From: Lutraria lutraria
Taxonomy: Eukaryota > Mollusca > Bivalvia > Venerida > Mactridae
Assembly (NCBI GenBank): GCA_964023205.1
Contig: OZ026839.1
Coordinates: 17,204,386 to 17,268,385 of the forward strand
Reading direction: 5' to 3'
DNA length: 64,000 nt
In this document: in pieces, positions 1-13,650 of the stretch
How the letters are laid out: every line of letters starts with the position of its first letter
Position numbering within the stretch: position 1 is the stretch's first letter
Program-made: the position numbers and the translations under genes
Notes under the pieces: generated by a model
The model's input: the letters and a program-made list of their open reading frames with translations, nothing else
Database searches by the model: none
Told to the model about the DNA's origin: nothing

Positions 1-1980
1 ATTAGAAGCAAAACGGTTTTAGAGGAATTTATAAAGATCGAGACTAGTTAGGTTTTAAGTAAATAAAGAAATATGGAGTGCAACTAACTTTGTGTGTTCA
101 ACAGTGGTTATTAAATAGTATCGCTATTGAAGGCATGAATTGAAAATTAACTACAACGTCTAGTTAGAATGCATTGTACTTTAATCTCCAGCGTTTTAGA
201 GTTCATACAAATTGAATCAACATGTTTGTGCAAGACCAACGTTTATGTTTACGACTAGTTATGGAATCTAGATTTACTGTGGTTGTTTTCACAGTTGGTG
301 AGTTCTAACCAAGTCAGAGTATGTAAGCAAAGTTAGCATCCTCAGTTTCATTGACAGTCAACAATATAATGTGTCACTTTATACGAGAATCATTCAATCA
401 TGTTGTTGAATACTCAATATAAACTAAACATAAAACATGTCATGCTGTCGTGCCAAGGACAATTACATGCAGAAATACTGTCTCTCATACCTTGTGAACG
501 AAACACAGACACAGCTAGCATCTAGATGACTGGTGGAGTTTTACATTTTATGGAGGAAAATAAAGTTTTCAATCTTGGCTTGAAACATTTATTTCAGAAT
601 AAACATGACTACAGAGAAAATGGTCCCATGCGATTATATTTCACTTTATTGTCGTCTTTTATGTTTTATGAACCTGCTGGATGATAAACTCGCCACTCAA
701 GAAGAAATGAAAATGTGTGTCTGTTATATAAACACAATGTTGTCAGTATTAAGTTAGTCACCAGGTCTAAAATGGAAACGTTTCTACGATTAATGAACAT
801 ATCGCATTCGTGATCACAATTAGTCTCACACAGTTTTACATTCACATCGACACTGACATGTCTTGACCTTGATGTCTCGCACTTTTACTAAGCTGTACCT
901 AGCCCCAGCTGTGTGTGGTCCCTAAACACAAAACATCGATAAATTCATTGAAATATACGTTTTTGTGCATTTTAATTACTTCTGATAGAGGAAATTTGTG
1001 TTTTCGTTTGCGCTGAATAATTTAAACCATAGTAATATAGTTAGCTTGTGTTTATATAATTCTCTAATTGTTTTAACAAATGAGAAATATACATTTTATT
1101 TATGATGAAAAGATAATCTATCAACCAACTGTATTGGCAGAGAACTTAAAATGAAAAAGAAATCATAAAACATGTCAATGAATTCAGTAAGTCAGATATT
1201 CATTTACACTGACATTTACTTGGGAGACATGATATTAAACAACTGATTGACAAGTATAGGACTCTTATAATCGCCTGCTCTATTTCATTATAACTATATA
1301 CACGTTGTTACCGGTACGCTAAAAAATGTTGAAAATGAACATCATATGAATTGTCGCATTTTCAAAACCAGTGCATGCATCTTACGGAACACCATACAAT
1401 AGAATCAGAATATGAAGCACGTTCCTTTTGGTTTTAACATTTCTATCTTGATATGATATAAAACTAAATTTAGGTCAACACTGAAATTTGATTCGCTTAA
1501 TTATTCAACTCAATATTGGCGATATATAAATTATACACTTTTGTTTTACCATCTCGATAGAAATGAAATCATTGTCTTGGTGTAATTTTACATAATCTCG
1601 AATTGCCTCTAAACTGTAATCGATGCAATATTTGCCAAACTGACATATATGTATGAAGTAGAAACAATGTATAATTCAGTGGAGGCAAAGTTTTTCATGT
1701 ATAATATACACGATCCTTAAATTAGAATAGAAGATTTAGATCTTTTGTAAGTCATAGAAGACATAAAGATTAAAGTAGACTTTCATTTCAACCCGAACGA
1801 CATTACAGGCCAGGAAAACTCTTTCAGTTGGAATACAACTATGTACGTAAATACCATGCCTTGATAAGGATATACACATTTTCCTTACTTTCTGTCACAG
1901 AATTTCCACTCAATTAAATAATTTAAACTTATTCATTTTACATCGATTGTAGAGCAAGTTTTTACAACTTATATTAACTA
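1..1980. other. AT-rich intergenic DNA, nothing recognised
   Basis: No reading frame with recognisable protein similarity, no RNA gene and no tandem repeat was seen on either strand. Stops are frequent in all frames. Confidence 0.6.
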
Positions 1981-1984
1981 CTCT

Positions 1985-2141
1985 CAATGACTGCTTCCTG
2001 GATTCTGACCAGTACTCGCGCCGAAAGAAGGGATTGTGAAGGTTCCGGTCAAATCCCGCTACTGACGGGATTCGAACCCGCAACCTTCGGGTTAGGAGTC
2101 AGACGCTCTTCCCCTACATCACTGCTCCTCCCTGGATTAAA
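1985..2141 (-). repeat. tRNA-derived SINE remnant
   Basis: On the minus strand a tRNA-like head carries a good B box (GGTTCGAATCC, forward positions 2068-2078), an anticodon-loop-like CTCCTAA and a weaker A-box region near 2110-2125. It is followed by a non-tRNA tail down to about 1985. The anticodon stem has mismatches and the 5' half fits a functional tRNA poorly, so I read it as a SINE head or decayed tRNA-Arg-like copy. The + strand ORF across it is spurious. Confidence 0.55.
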
Positions 2142-3552
2142 TACCATCTATTATTATACCAAGGTTTTATTCCGTTTATTCAGATACATTGCGTATTATG
2201 GCTACATTTCTTTTCATGCCTAAGAACTCAGACAGCCATATTGGGACATTATTTGTATTAAGCACTGATTAATTTTGCGGAACAGGACGATTTATTACCG
2301 GAAGCCTTGTTTGACGAAAATTACCCAGTGATTTTTTTTTAAAGAGGGTATTTTATCACATCAAATTGGAGATTTCGGTGTTTCGTCATTGTTAGGAACT
2401 TTTTATTCGGAATTGAAATAAGCCACTGCACAACGAGTTATAACAATTTGTAAAATGAAACAATGATATTATCCATCCAGTCTGTTAGAGCGGAGATTGT
2501 CGTGTACCTTAAACTAAATGTCACTGTTTGCATTCTCTCTTTCTAAGTTCATGGCGACTGATGAATAACTAGACTAGCAGTCGGTTATTAAAGTCCCATT
2601 TTGTACTTAGAATAAGCCATATGCAATATAATCATGTTAGTCTATAGCACATTATAAACCTGTCAGATATGCTTTCTAAATTTCGTTACTGGCTCAATAA
2701 ACGCTATCTTAAAATCAGTATTGCATTCTGCACCGTCAGACAAATAAAAGGGTTGATATAAAGATCAAACATAACGTTATGACAATGCGATAAAACCGTT
2801 TTTGGCACGTAACGAGTGAAATTGGTATTTAAACACACCTCTTTTTCAGTAGTAAAATTAGAGAATATAATCTTACTTTACCACACAAGGAAGCAACAGA
2901 CATCATTTTTTGTACATATCGAATTTTTATCGACCTGACACTAACCAGAACAATAAACATAATTGAGAAAGTGTGTATTCATTAATTACCCGATATACAG
3001 AATATTTCAGTACTTTCAACTATCATAAACATGATCTGCAATACTGAATCAATGCATATGTAGGAAAATAATGCATGTATATGAAGGAATACATATATAA
3101 TTATAATATATTTACGGCGTGGAGGTCCTGCTACTTCTGTTAAACCAGTAGATAGTTGTGTTGAGAGCTTCATGAATATGACGACTTTATGGGTGGGTTC
3201 AGGTTAGATAATTCAAATGTTCAAAACCTCGTCTGTTTACATTTACTTTAATATTAGTAAGTTTTCTACACTTTCATTGGCGATATGTTAATGTTAGGGA
3301 AATCAACAGACGACACAGGATTTGTCGCACAATCGTTGTACAGACTATTGTCAAGGACTAAAAATTAACCCCACACAATGTATGTAGAAGAAAGTGACAT
3401 TTATTTTGAAACCACAATTTATGTATATTTTCAAGTATTTCAATTTCCAAGATGTGATAGCGACGTCACAGAATGGCAAAACATTTCATTAAAGTTTGAT
3501 TAAACGAGGTTCAGATTTTTTATAAGAGATGGCTGCAAATCCATATTTACGT
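2142..3552. other. AT-rich intergenic DNA, nothing recognised
   Basis: No supported gene or repeat seen; only short spurious ORFs. Confidence 0.5.
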
Positions 3553-3720
3553 AGTTTGTACAACACATAGATGCACTTAAAGTTTGTACAACACATAGAT
3601 GCACTTAAAGTTTGTACAACGCATAGATGCACTTAAAGTATGTACAACACATAGATGCACTTAAAGTTTGTACAACACATAGATGCACTTAAAGTTTGTA
3701 CAACACATAGATGCACTTAA
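3553..3720. repeat. 28-bp tandem repeat, six units
   Basis: Six head-to-tail copies of a 28-bp unit beginning AGTTTGTACAACACATAG and ending ATGCACTTAA, nearly identical (one copy has CGCATAG, one AGTATG). This suggests recent expansion. No coding role is apparent. Confidence 0.95.
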
Positions 3721-6700
3721 AGCCTTATGTACTTATAAACATATCAAATGGAAATGGTACTAAACCATAAAATGGTGAAATATAAGTTTTATTTACAATG
3801 ACAATATCCTTATTTGAAACTGTTTGATGTAAATAAAAACAACATCAAGTGTTAGAGATAGTCTTGGGTTTCAAGTAAGAGTATTAATTATAAAATATCA
3901 TATATCCACGTACAATCTCAAACTTCAACCTTATTATCTAGTGCAACATTAGTTCACATATAATTATAGGTATTATATCAAACATTGTCATAAAATGGTT
4001 TGCTCTCTTTAGATTGTGCAAGCTTTTTGCATTGCTATTAAAATCAAGAAACCACTTAAATACTTAGGTAGCTCAAAAATAGCAAAAATCGTCCAATTAT
4101 AAGATAAATTTATGAGGTACGTGTTAAATAGAACAAGTTGTAAGCAGACGCTGTCTTCTTTTCAAACAAATGTAACGACGTCCGTTTAATGTGCTTCTCT
4201 CTAATCATGTCTGTTGTTTATGGGGATACATGTAGAGTTAAAGTCAACTAAAATCGTGTGTTTGTGCTTCACATCTGTATAACCAGCAGGTTTTACGTCC
4301 ATTTATTGATCGGTATGTACAGTGCTGGAATCTCTAATTATTTTTTTAATGTTGGGTAGACAATTAGTGTACCTTGCTGAAACGACTCGAAATGGTGTAG
4401 TTAGTGAATTATTTAACCTGCTCACTGTTATACAACATACGTTCAATGTATGCAACATGTATCTTCAGATTAAATATGATTTTATATGTCTGCGTTCATT
4501 GAGTGTTTATTATGCTATTTATATACATTTTTGTACATGAAATGTTTTGCAAATATAGAATCGGAACTAAATACGTCTATATACGTATATTGATAAACTT
4601 ATAGATTATAAGTACAAGATTGAAAAAAAGTTCCGTGCGTGTGAATGAACACTTCGATTGAAAATCCATTTATCAAATAATGTACGTATTTCTATCCGAG
4701 AAGGATGGTAAATGTATTAGGGAATATGATAAAACGGCATCTTATCAACTGCGCATTGTAATCTCAAAATAAATGTTAACATAGCGGAAAACGCCCTTTT
4801 TATTTACTGTTCGTAGGTAGTCTTGAAGTTTTTTGGTCTGAATCTAAAAACACGAATATACCTTTAAGGGGTTCGCAAGATATAATTATACCATAAAAGT
4901 TCGCAAAAAACCTTTAGTTTTGTTAAGCTAATTACATGTATATTGTTGTACAGTATTATGACAATATTTATACACTAGGGCGGACACTATGACATTTTAA
5001 AGACGTTCGTATGTTTTTCTGTATTCAGTAGTAAAGTTTTTAACCTTGTATAAATTACACAGGATGTAGACCAGTTGTAATATGTTCAATTAAAAATAAT
5101 TTGCATTCCATCGATGTAACATAAGTATAACAATTACTTATACTTATAGTAGGTGAGTCTCAAGTTGACTTCTTTAAATTAGTTACGGTAAGGGTCGTTT
5201 TAAACTTCAGGACCCAATGCATTCTATATATTTGTTCATATACTTTACATACAAAAGTAGTAAATTTTATGCACATGAAAAGATGTTAGCACATCAGTAA
5301 ATAAAGGAGAATAGAATAGAATGAATTAAAATAGTGAATGATGACTGTTTGCAGGAGCATGAAGCTTCGATTTTGATAGCGGTTTCAAAATATGATAAAC
5401 TGTGATAAACCAGAAACATCACATGATAAACAAACAAAAACTGAGGGAGATGAACAACATATTATATTACTGTGTCGTGGTTTACGTGTCCCTTAATTTG
5501 TTACAATGAAATTTGGTCAGATGAAAATCGAACCATAGCGGCGGGATGTGTATTTCATGGTCTCGAGTATTTATGAAACAGACATCGTGCTGGCAATAAT
5601 TTCATGCAGGTACTTCGGAAACATTCGGGTTTTATCGTATTTATTATATCTGCATGGAGTACTCAATTTATACAAACACATTATTTAAGAGTGGTTTTAT
5701 GGAGTGCATGCTATATGTTTAATGAATTAATCATGATTTATCTCAAACATACGAATGTAATATGTTAATATGGCATGCTCTGCTATCGTTTGTATAACGA
5801 ATTTGATAGCATGAGTTCGGGTTAATGGGACGAATACGGTTATGTAATCTATCAAACCCAAGCGGTATATAACACAGATATATCACCGTAAATGGAACAT
5901 TACAGGTTCGACGAATCAATAATAAAAATCTCTTGATTGAATAAACTACATACAACATTTAAATGTCGATTTTGGGTGTTCGGCAAATAAGTGCATTATG
6001 AATGAAGCGATAAGAAGTTAGCCGATAGTTCGCGATTCGTTTTCAAATTATCAATGAAAACGAAATGAAGACAGAGCAGGTATAGAATATTGAAAACATG
6101 TCATTCAATTAAACAAGTTTAGAAATTCTTCCAAAGTCACGCCAGTCGCTAATCATACAAAATAAAGAAATGCGAACCTAACATTGTGTTTCAAGCAAGG
6201 AACACAAGCATTATAAGTTATAACATTAAAGTCACTTGTTGGACACGGCCTGTCCACAACCATATTAAGTAGTGTTGCTGTTACTAAATTCAATCAGGAT
6301 GCACTTCGAGTCTTAAATCTCGTACTTTGATGCAGCAAGCTGTCGCAGGCGGTGACATTAACACAATAAACATTGTTCATAAAATCTGCGGGTTTTTCTC
6401 GACATTACTAATGCTATAAAATGGTTTGAAAGCTGAAAATACCGTAAAATAGATATTTTCATTTTCCGTCTATTTATTCCGAAGTTTTGCTTTGTGTAAT
6501 AATCAATGGCTAACATTTATACAGTTAGCCTTTAACACGTGTTAATATGTAAAGTATCATTTCGTTAAAAATAAACAATCGACATGTCTGGTATTAACAA
6601 GAGTGTGAAGTTGGTTATAAATTTTGTTTTATTGACATTTTTTTTCATCAAATGTTTGAAAAACTAGATGCGTGTATTTTCATTTTCTTTCTCCGAAATG

Positions 6701-7342
6701 TCGCGCACATAATTTATCCATACAAATGGAAATCATAATAAGGAATATTATAATGCTGACTGTATACGCTGAGTTTTATGTAATAATTAAAACAAACTTG
6801 TCGCGAGGACTACAATATTCCATACAGAACTAATAAGATATAATTGTATTGTATGTTTATGTATTATGATTCGATTTAAACTTCTTATGTTTAAATACTG
6901 ACACGCATCGGAATGAAATTAAATTGCTTTAATATGTCACTTTGTGGTTACATAAAATGCATTGATTTGATCCTTAAGAAAGATAGATTAGAAAAATAAC
7001 AAGTAAAGTTTATAAGTCACGCATTATTGTTTATCTTGAGATCCATGTTTCGGTACACAGTGTGAACAATCACATGACTCGTCGTTAAGCAAAGACAGAC
7101 ACTCATCAAGAAAGCTCGACCCGCAATATTTAGTCGATACTGCTAGTGGAACCCCCATAAAACGACGCAAGAGAAATCACCTTGGTTAGCGTGAGATTCA
7201 ACAATATAACACAAATATCCAGTAAAATACCACATGTACAATAAAACCTCAGTTAACTACCATCATAATATAAGGACCATCTCATTATTACAACTAGTCA
7301 TTTTCTATCTGTATGTCTACATAATAATGTGACCAGAACATT
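3721..7342. other. AT-rich DNA, nothing recognised
   Basis: No convincing coding exon, RNA or transposon was seen. It lies downstream of the CpeT-like exon on its strand, so a missing terminal exon could be here, but I could not find one. Confidence 0.4.
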
Positions 7343-7411
7343 ATAGATATCTAGGATATTAAAGTATAGATATCTAGGATATTAAAGTATAGATATCTAG
7401 GATATTAAAGT
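7343..7411. repeat. 23-bp tandem repeat, three units
   Basis: Three perfect copies of TATAGATATCTAGGATATTAAAG (written as TATAGATATC then TAGGATATTAAAG). They lie about 55 bp inside the putative first intron of the minus-strand CpeT-like gene. Confidence 0.95.
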
Positions 7412-7465
7412 GAGTTAATATGGAGGTTTTACTGTAAGATAAATGACTTGCTGACAGAATCATAC

Positions 7466-8008
7466 CTGAACGTTGTCAATTACTGCAATGCAATGTCTTG
7501 TAGTCGTGCCGACGAATGTATCTCGTAACCTCCGCCATAACATATCACACTCCCCTCTAGTGCTCACATCTTTTTCTGTCAGATATTTTATTGAACGTGG
7601 ATTTTTACTGATTTTATCAACCAACGAACTATCGAGAAATGAATATACTTGTAGCCTTATAGAGCTTTTTGTCTCATCTTTTGTAAAACTATACAGCCAT
7701 TGTTTCATTTGTTTGTCGTATTGCGTTTGTTCCACGTAGACATTAAACGATTCTGGCATGAATGTCACATCCACAGGTTGGTAAATTGAAGTCAGAGGTA
7801 TTGTCGTTAATGCTTCCGCCGGCGACTCTTTGTTGGAAATAGAACGGTCAAAACTGTGTCGAAACTGTTTCGAATGTCTGGCATTGTTGCTGTAAAAACC
7901 AGGCAGTAAGTCCGACAAAAACTTCAAATCAGCATTCATGTCTATAGCTACACAACCCCCAGCGGATAGAAGTAATAAATACTTAAACAACAACATAATA
8001 TTTTCCAT
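7466..8008 (-). CDS. CpcT/CpeT chromophore-lyase-like secreted protein, first coding exon
   Basis: The exon encodes 181 residues from an ATG at 8008 to a consensus donor (CAG|GTATGA) at 7466/7465, ending in phase 0. Residues 1 to about 21 form a signal peptide: MENIMLLFKYLLLLSAGGCVA has a hydrophobic core and a small-residue cleavage site. The mature part fits the CpcT/CpeT family: an N-terminal LKFLSDLLPGFYSN (family theme 'L..L..G.Y.N'), a central VTFMPESFNVYVEQT, an RLQVYSF strand, and a C-terminal GECDMLWRR..DTFVGTT..HC matching the family's conserved Cys/Trp/Phe-Gly/Cys block. In cyanobacteria and algae these proteins attach bilins to phycobiliproteins; animal members are secreted and of unknown function. 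The family's final beta strands are missing, so at least one more exon should lie below 7466; I did not find it. Family assignment is from motif memory, not a search. Confidence 0.7.
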
Positions 8009-9410
8009 TTTGAAAAAAATCTTCTTCTGTCTCAGACTACCTATGTTTCACATAAGAAAGAAATCCTTCAATAAACCGCATGTAAATAGTTCATCACAGT
8101 TATAAGAAACAAAAATCCAATTTCCTTGGTTACATATTTTTGCCAGATAAATATCCAATGAAATTGTCGTATTTATTCCTTGTCTGCAGAAAATGGTGAA
8201 TTCCTCGGAGACGATTTCACGAAGTATAAATGAATCTCACGAAACAATTTTATCAGATTTCTCCAGCAATCAAAAATAAGTTAATAATAATCGAGATTAA
8301 ATGTTATAGTTTTATTATTATTTCGTCTATAATTGAAAATATACCGCTTGTATGTATATTAAATATCCAATTTAATATCAAATATAAAGTTAATAGAAGG
8401 TACACTCAGTGAACGTTATCAGAACTAAACATCAACGCTCCGTAACAAGTTAGAATATAAACTCGTTGTGACCGTTCTAATGATATATATTTGCACGCGC
8501 TTAAAAATCGACGAATCAACAGTAACGTTTGGTGGTATGAGAAAAGCCAAGCCTGTATAGCTTTAATAGACTTTATCTGTTGTACCAATTTATCTACGAT
8601 GGTTCTTAAATCGCACGCTCGTCGTATCTGAGTGTATCAGAGAAAGAGAGGGGGAACAATAACGAGAATAAAGTTTAAATCATGCGACTAAAGTCAAAAC
8701 TAATTTAAACACACATAGTTTAAATGTTGGTCTAGTTCTGACGCTTTATAATATACATAAATACCAATTTACACCGATATATCGTTTTATGTACCACCAC
8801 AGCCTTTCAAAGGATTAACACTGACGCCGTTTTGATGAAGACGATGGATTCATTCGAGGGAAAACAAACATATTATAAAAAAATCATAAGCAAAAGTTGA
8901 TTGTTTTGTAGCGTTTCACCTTTCCTCCGGGTGTGATGTAGAAGATGAAGTATTGATACAGAACTTAGTACCAATCAATCAGTGGTATACAAAACTTTTA
9001 TAGTCTACTTATTGAATATTTAATCTTGCATGGAAATATAAATGATTGTAATGAACATAATTTTAAAAGAAATTTTAAATAAGATAAATAACGATTAGCT
9101 TTCATACACACAGAAATACATACACGCTAATTGATCTGTCCATGGATCAAAGGTGGTAAGTAAGTTAATGGTATCTTATAGCTTTATAGTTTTCTTTCAA
9201 ACGTGTATTGACTAAAACCTTTAATAATCATAATTATATTTATGAGAAACTCACCATGAAGTGATTATTGACATTCATTTTAAATTAGACCCTTTTAATC
9301 ATCACTATTTGTGACGGACGCTTAAATACATAAATCTGTGTGACTTAATGGCATTACATTTGTATTTTGCGTTATTCAGCAATATTTTAGAACATGCACA
9401 TATATATCCG
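8009..9410. other. Upstream region of the CpeT-like gene
   Basis: AT-rich DNA 5' of the minus-strand exon. It should contain the promoter and 5' UTR, but no clear TATA box or initiator could be assigned. No other feature was seen. Confidence 0.35.
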
Positions 9411-10550
9411 ATTCATCATGTAGATACATGTATACATATGTCTATTCATCATGTAGATACATGTATACATATGTCTATTCATCATGTAGATACATGTATA
9501 CATATGTCTATTCACCATGTAGATACATGTATACATATGTCTATTCGTCATGTAGATACATGTATACATATGTCTATTCGTCATGTAGATACATGTATAC
9601 ATATGTCTATTCATCATGTAGATACATGTATACATATGTCTATTCATCATGTAGATACATGTATACATATGTCTATTCGTCATGTAGATACATGTATACA
9701 TATGTCTATTCGTCATGTAGATAAATGTATACATATGTCTATTCATCATGTAGATACATGTATACATATGTCTATTCGTCATGTAGATACATGTATACAT
9801 ATGTCTATTCATCATGTAGATACATGTATACATATGTCTATTCATCATTTAGATACATGTATACATATGTCTATTTTAGATGTATACATATGTCTATTCA
9901 TCATGTAGATACATGTATACATATGTCTAATTATCATTTAGATACATGTATACATATGTCTATTCGTCATGTAGATACATGAATACATATGTCTTTCATC
10001 ATTTAGATACATGTATACATATGTCTATTCGTCATGTAGATACATGTATACATATGTCTAATTATCATGTAGATACATGTATACATATGTCTATTCATCA
10101 TGTAGATACATGTATACATATGTCTATTCGTCATGTAGATACATGTATACATATGTCTATTCGTCATGTAGATACATGTATACATATGTCTATTCGTCAT
10201 GTAGATACATGTATACATATGTCTATTCGTCATGTAGATACATGTATACATATGTCTAATTATCATTTAGATACATGTATACATATGTCTATTCGTCATG
10301 TAGATACATGTATACATATGTCTATTCGTCATGTAGATACATGTATACATATGTCTAATTATCATGTAGATACATGTATACATATGTCTATTCGTCATGT
10401 AGATAAATGTATACATATGTCCAATTGTCATGTAGATACATGTATACATATGTCTATTTTAGATGTATACATATGTCTATTCGTCATGTAGATACATGTA
10501 TACATATGTCTATTTTAGATGTATACATATGTCTATTCATCATTTAGATA
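9411..10550. repeat. 33-bp satellite array, about 34 units
   Basis: Head-to-tail 33-bp units built round GATACATGTATACATATGTC, with variants TCATCATG/TCGTCATG/AATTATCATG and a few short units lacking the middle part. The palindromic core (ACATGT, GTATAC, CATATG) gives hairpin potential. The unit length is a multiple of three, so long repetitive ORFs appear in several frames on both strands; these are artefacts of the period. Confidence 0.97.
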
Positions 10551-10980
10551 CATGTATATATATATTCGTCATATAGATGCATATATACATATCTGTTATG
10601 TAGATACATGTATGTGTCTATTCGTCATATAGATACATATATATATATATATATACATGTATTCGTACATATCTGTTATGTCGATACATGTAGATACATG
10701 TATATATCTATTCGTCATATAGATACATATGTACATATCTGTTATGTAGATACATGTAGATACATGTATATATCTATTCGTCATATAGATACATATGTAC
10801 ATATCTGTTATGTAGATACATGTATATATCTATTCGTCATATAGATACATACATACATATCTGTTATGTAGATACATGTATATATCTCTTCGTCATATAG
10901 ATACATATATACATATCTGTTATGTAGATACATGTATATATCTATTCGTCATATAGATACGTATGTACATATATCCGTTA
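10551..10980. repeat. Diverged longer-period extension of the satellite
   Basis: The array continues as longer units of roughly 55-68 bp alternating CGTCATATAGATACATA and CATATCTGTTATGTAGATAC, recognisably derived from the 33-bp unit. A (GT)n-rich stretch with TGTGTGTGTGCGCGTGCG follows at about 10990-11010. Confidence 0.9.
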
Positions 10981-11040
10981 TGCAAAATGTATGTGTGTGT
11001 GCGCGTGCGTGAATGTACTTGTATAGCATGCGTTGTGAGG

Positions 11041-12960
11041 ACCGATTTTGGTCGTGAAAATATGTGACAACTTTAAGGGTACCATTTACAAGGTTTTACA
11101 CGGTTTTTTGGTTAGGGTTAGATGTCAGTCAGTATTGTACAAGTTGAATGTTTGTAGGGCGGAAACTTGCATCAGGCAATTGAATACTAGGATGAAGCAC
11201 ATGATTCGTTGTAATTTAGAATGTGCAAAGTTTCAGACATTTGTATAATGTAATTTTGACCTGAAGAATTATGTTATGTGCAGGACAAAACTTGATGTAC
11301 TGTAGGGAACATTTCTGCCAATTTATAAATTACTTAGTTTCAGTCAGGAGACACTTGTTGATAGAATGAGGAAAGGACAGATATATGAAAGTGTATCATT
11401 TTTGTTTCAGATCAGTATTGGAATAAAATGCAAATTTGTGAACGACCAATATTATTTGGAAAACGTGTTTGATATGGTTTATATAAAATAATCAAGTGTT
11501 AGAAATCTTTTCAAGGTAAAGTAGACAACACAGGAGTTAAACAAACATGGTTTAATAAAATATATAAAAAACATTATGCACATTATACATGACTGGATTG
11601 CAATCCACTTAAAACATAAACATTAACAAGAAAAACTATAACAAAACGTTATAGGTAGACGAATTACAAGAAGCATATTGGTTTTTTTTGTATGAAGTTG
11701 CTTTTTTCATAAAGGATATTTACTGTATATTTTATTCAATCCTCCATTATGGAGAGTATAACATATTTACATGATATGAGTAATACACATATATTGACAA
11801 TTATGAGTATTTGACAAATGAATACTAGTAAATTAATGTACATGTATATACATTTGTAGTCCACAAGCACATGGTAATATTATACACTGCATCAATCAAA
11901 TAGAATAAACGCTAAATGTTAACAAATTCACCATAATCTGCTATGATACAACCACATTTAGCTTCAAAAAACATTTCAGATAGTATGCTATCTAGGTTAA
12001 GCGTCACAGAGAAATACTTACCTATCAACTATAAATAGATTCAGTCATCACCATTAGCCAATCAAATGGCCAGGATTAGCCAAACTAGTAATAAACACTA
12101 TAAACTAATACCCATAAGTACAATTCGTCTAGAAAAAAATAACCATAATCTGCTATTATACAACCATATTGAACTTCAAATAGCATTTCCCATATTATTC
12201 CACAACAACTTATCTAGGTCAACATCACAGACCAATGCCTGCATGACTTTCTTACCTATCAACTATATTAACAAGACGAACACATTTAACTTCGAACTCG
12301 CTCTTCTGTTGTTTATGTCACGTGAGCATTATGGATATCAAGTCAAAAGTCAAGTCAAGTTAAAACCGTTTATTTCACTCATATCATGTACATTCATGAC
12401 AAAATGAAAAGAGAATGTTTTTCATAACATTTCAACAACATAACATTCATGATTTTTTTCTATCAATGAACAATTAGAGGAACTAAAGTCGTAACATAAT
12501 TGAAAAACCGAAGTCACTCTCTGTTTGTTTATGTCACGTAATCATTGCGGATATTTCGGGCACTAACATTACTTTCTGCTTCGCTTAAGAAGTTGCGATT
12601 TTGCATTGTCCGTTAGAAATTAGTATTCCATGGGTACGGCGACGTACAATAAGTCATTGCCAGTCAATTCCTCCCCAAAAAGGGTTATTTAGGGGACCTG
12701 AGACACATTTAGAGGACCGTCCTCTACAAATTCAAGACCTGTTTATAATGAAAGTCCTCGGATCGTATGCCATACAAAGCGGTCTGTGTGTGAGTTTGTA
12801 TACCTATCATGACGAGGTAAATTTTTGGTAGTGAAAATATGTGACAATTCTAAGGGTAACATTTACAAGGTTTTAGGGTTAGGGTTAGATCTCAATTAGT
12901 TCTATATAAGTCATTGTCAGTCAATTCCCCCCAAAAAGGGAGATTTAGGGGATTTTAGGG
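11041..12960. repeat. Dispersed duplicated segments flanking unique DNA
   Basis: The segment around 11054-11130 (GTGAAAATATGTGACAA...GGTTAGGGTTAGAT) recurs at 12832-12895. The segment around 12651-12700 (AGTCATTG-CAGTCAATTCC then CCCAAAAAGGG) recurs at 12911-12965. They look like pieces of one repeat family. The few GGTTAGGGTTAG hexamers are internal to the unit and too short to be a telomeric array. DNA from about 11250 to 12330 shows nothing recognisable. Confidence 0.6.
12336..12440 (-). repeat. Possible non-LTR retrotransposon 3' tail
   Basis: On the minus strand a short sequence with TGAAATAAACGG runs into repeated CTTGA pentamers. This resembles the 3' end of a non-LTR element or SINE ending in a short microsatellite. 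No coding sequence accompanies it. Confidence 0.3.
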
Positions 12961-13070
12961 GACCTGGCTTACATACCGAGGTATACCTCGGTAAGACTTG
13001 TGTATAATTGGCATACAAAGTGAGGTACAGGTTATAATAGAAAACCTTGGTAAGATAGTTAAACAAGTTT

Positions 13071-13125
13071 GTTTGTGTGTGTGTGGGGGGGGGGGGGGGG
13101 GGTGCGTGTGTGTGTGTGTGTGAAG
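13071..13125 (+). repeat. GT microsatellite with an 18-G homopolymer
   Basis: (TG)n is interrupted by 18 consecutive G (13085-13102), then TGCG(TG)n. The + strand could form a G-quadruplex and the site should be length-variable and error-prone in assembly. Confidence 0.9.
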
Positions 13126-13650
13126 ATACATATACTCGTATGCACATTGTATTTATCCGTCGTGTCAACAACTCAAATGTGTTACCTAGTGTGAGATCTT
13201 ACGTAAATGATAAAGTTGTCTAATATCTAACTTGGAGTAAAAGTGGTTGGTAACACCCTATGAAATATGTAGTCAATCTTTACAGAAATGTCAATATTTT
13301 GAAGAATCAAAAAGTTAATTGCTCGGTTGTCAGTAGTTTCATACAGTTGTCAGAAAATTTGTAAAATCTAAGTCAACAATGACCCCATCCTCATATCATA
13401 ATGCTTGGATTTTCACTTAAATTTTATTGATAAGGAAAATCTATTTAATCTGTCGCACCTGTTAAAAATAAACATGTAACACTTTTAACGAGATTTTGAG
13501 TTATTTTCTTGATTATTTCAAACAGAAGTAGGTCGGACCTTTCTACAGGACATTATTTGTCTCTATTGATCTTCAACAATTAAAATCAATTCATTGAATA
13601 TCAGTTTTGTGTCTTTGAAATTAAACTTCCCCCTTTAAACCCTTATTAGA
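13126..13650. other. Intergenic DNA, nothing recognised
   Basis: No gene, RNA or repeat could be supported here. Confidence 0.4.

Noticed and set aside
2066..2141. Functional tRNA-Arg (CCT)
   Set aside because: Anticodon and acceptor stems pair poorly and the sequence continues into a SINE-like tail.
9348..10491. Long ORFs on both strands across the 33-bp satellite
   Set aside because: The period is a multiple of three and stop-free in several frames at once; the products are pure unit repeats without domain features.
9411..10550. CRISPR-like regular repeat
   Set aside because: Units are contiguous with no unique spacers, and the DNA is clearly eukaryotic.
11110..11130. Interstitial telomeric repeat (GGTTAGGGTTAG)
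   Set aside because: Only about two hexamers and part of a longer dispersed unit that recurs at 12870-12890.
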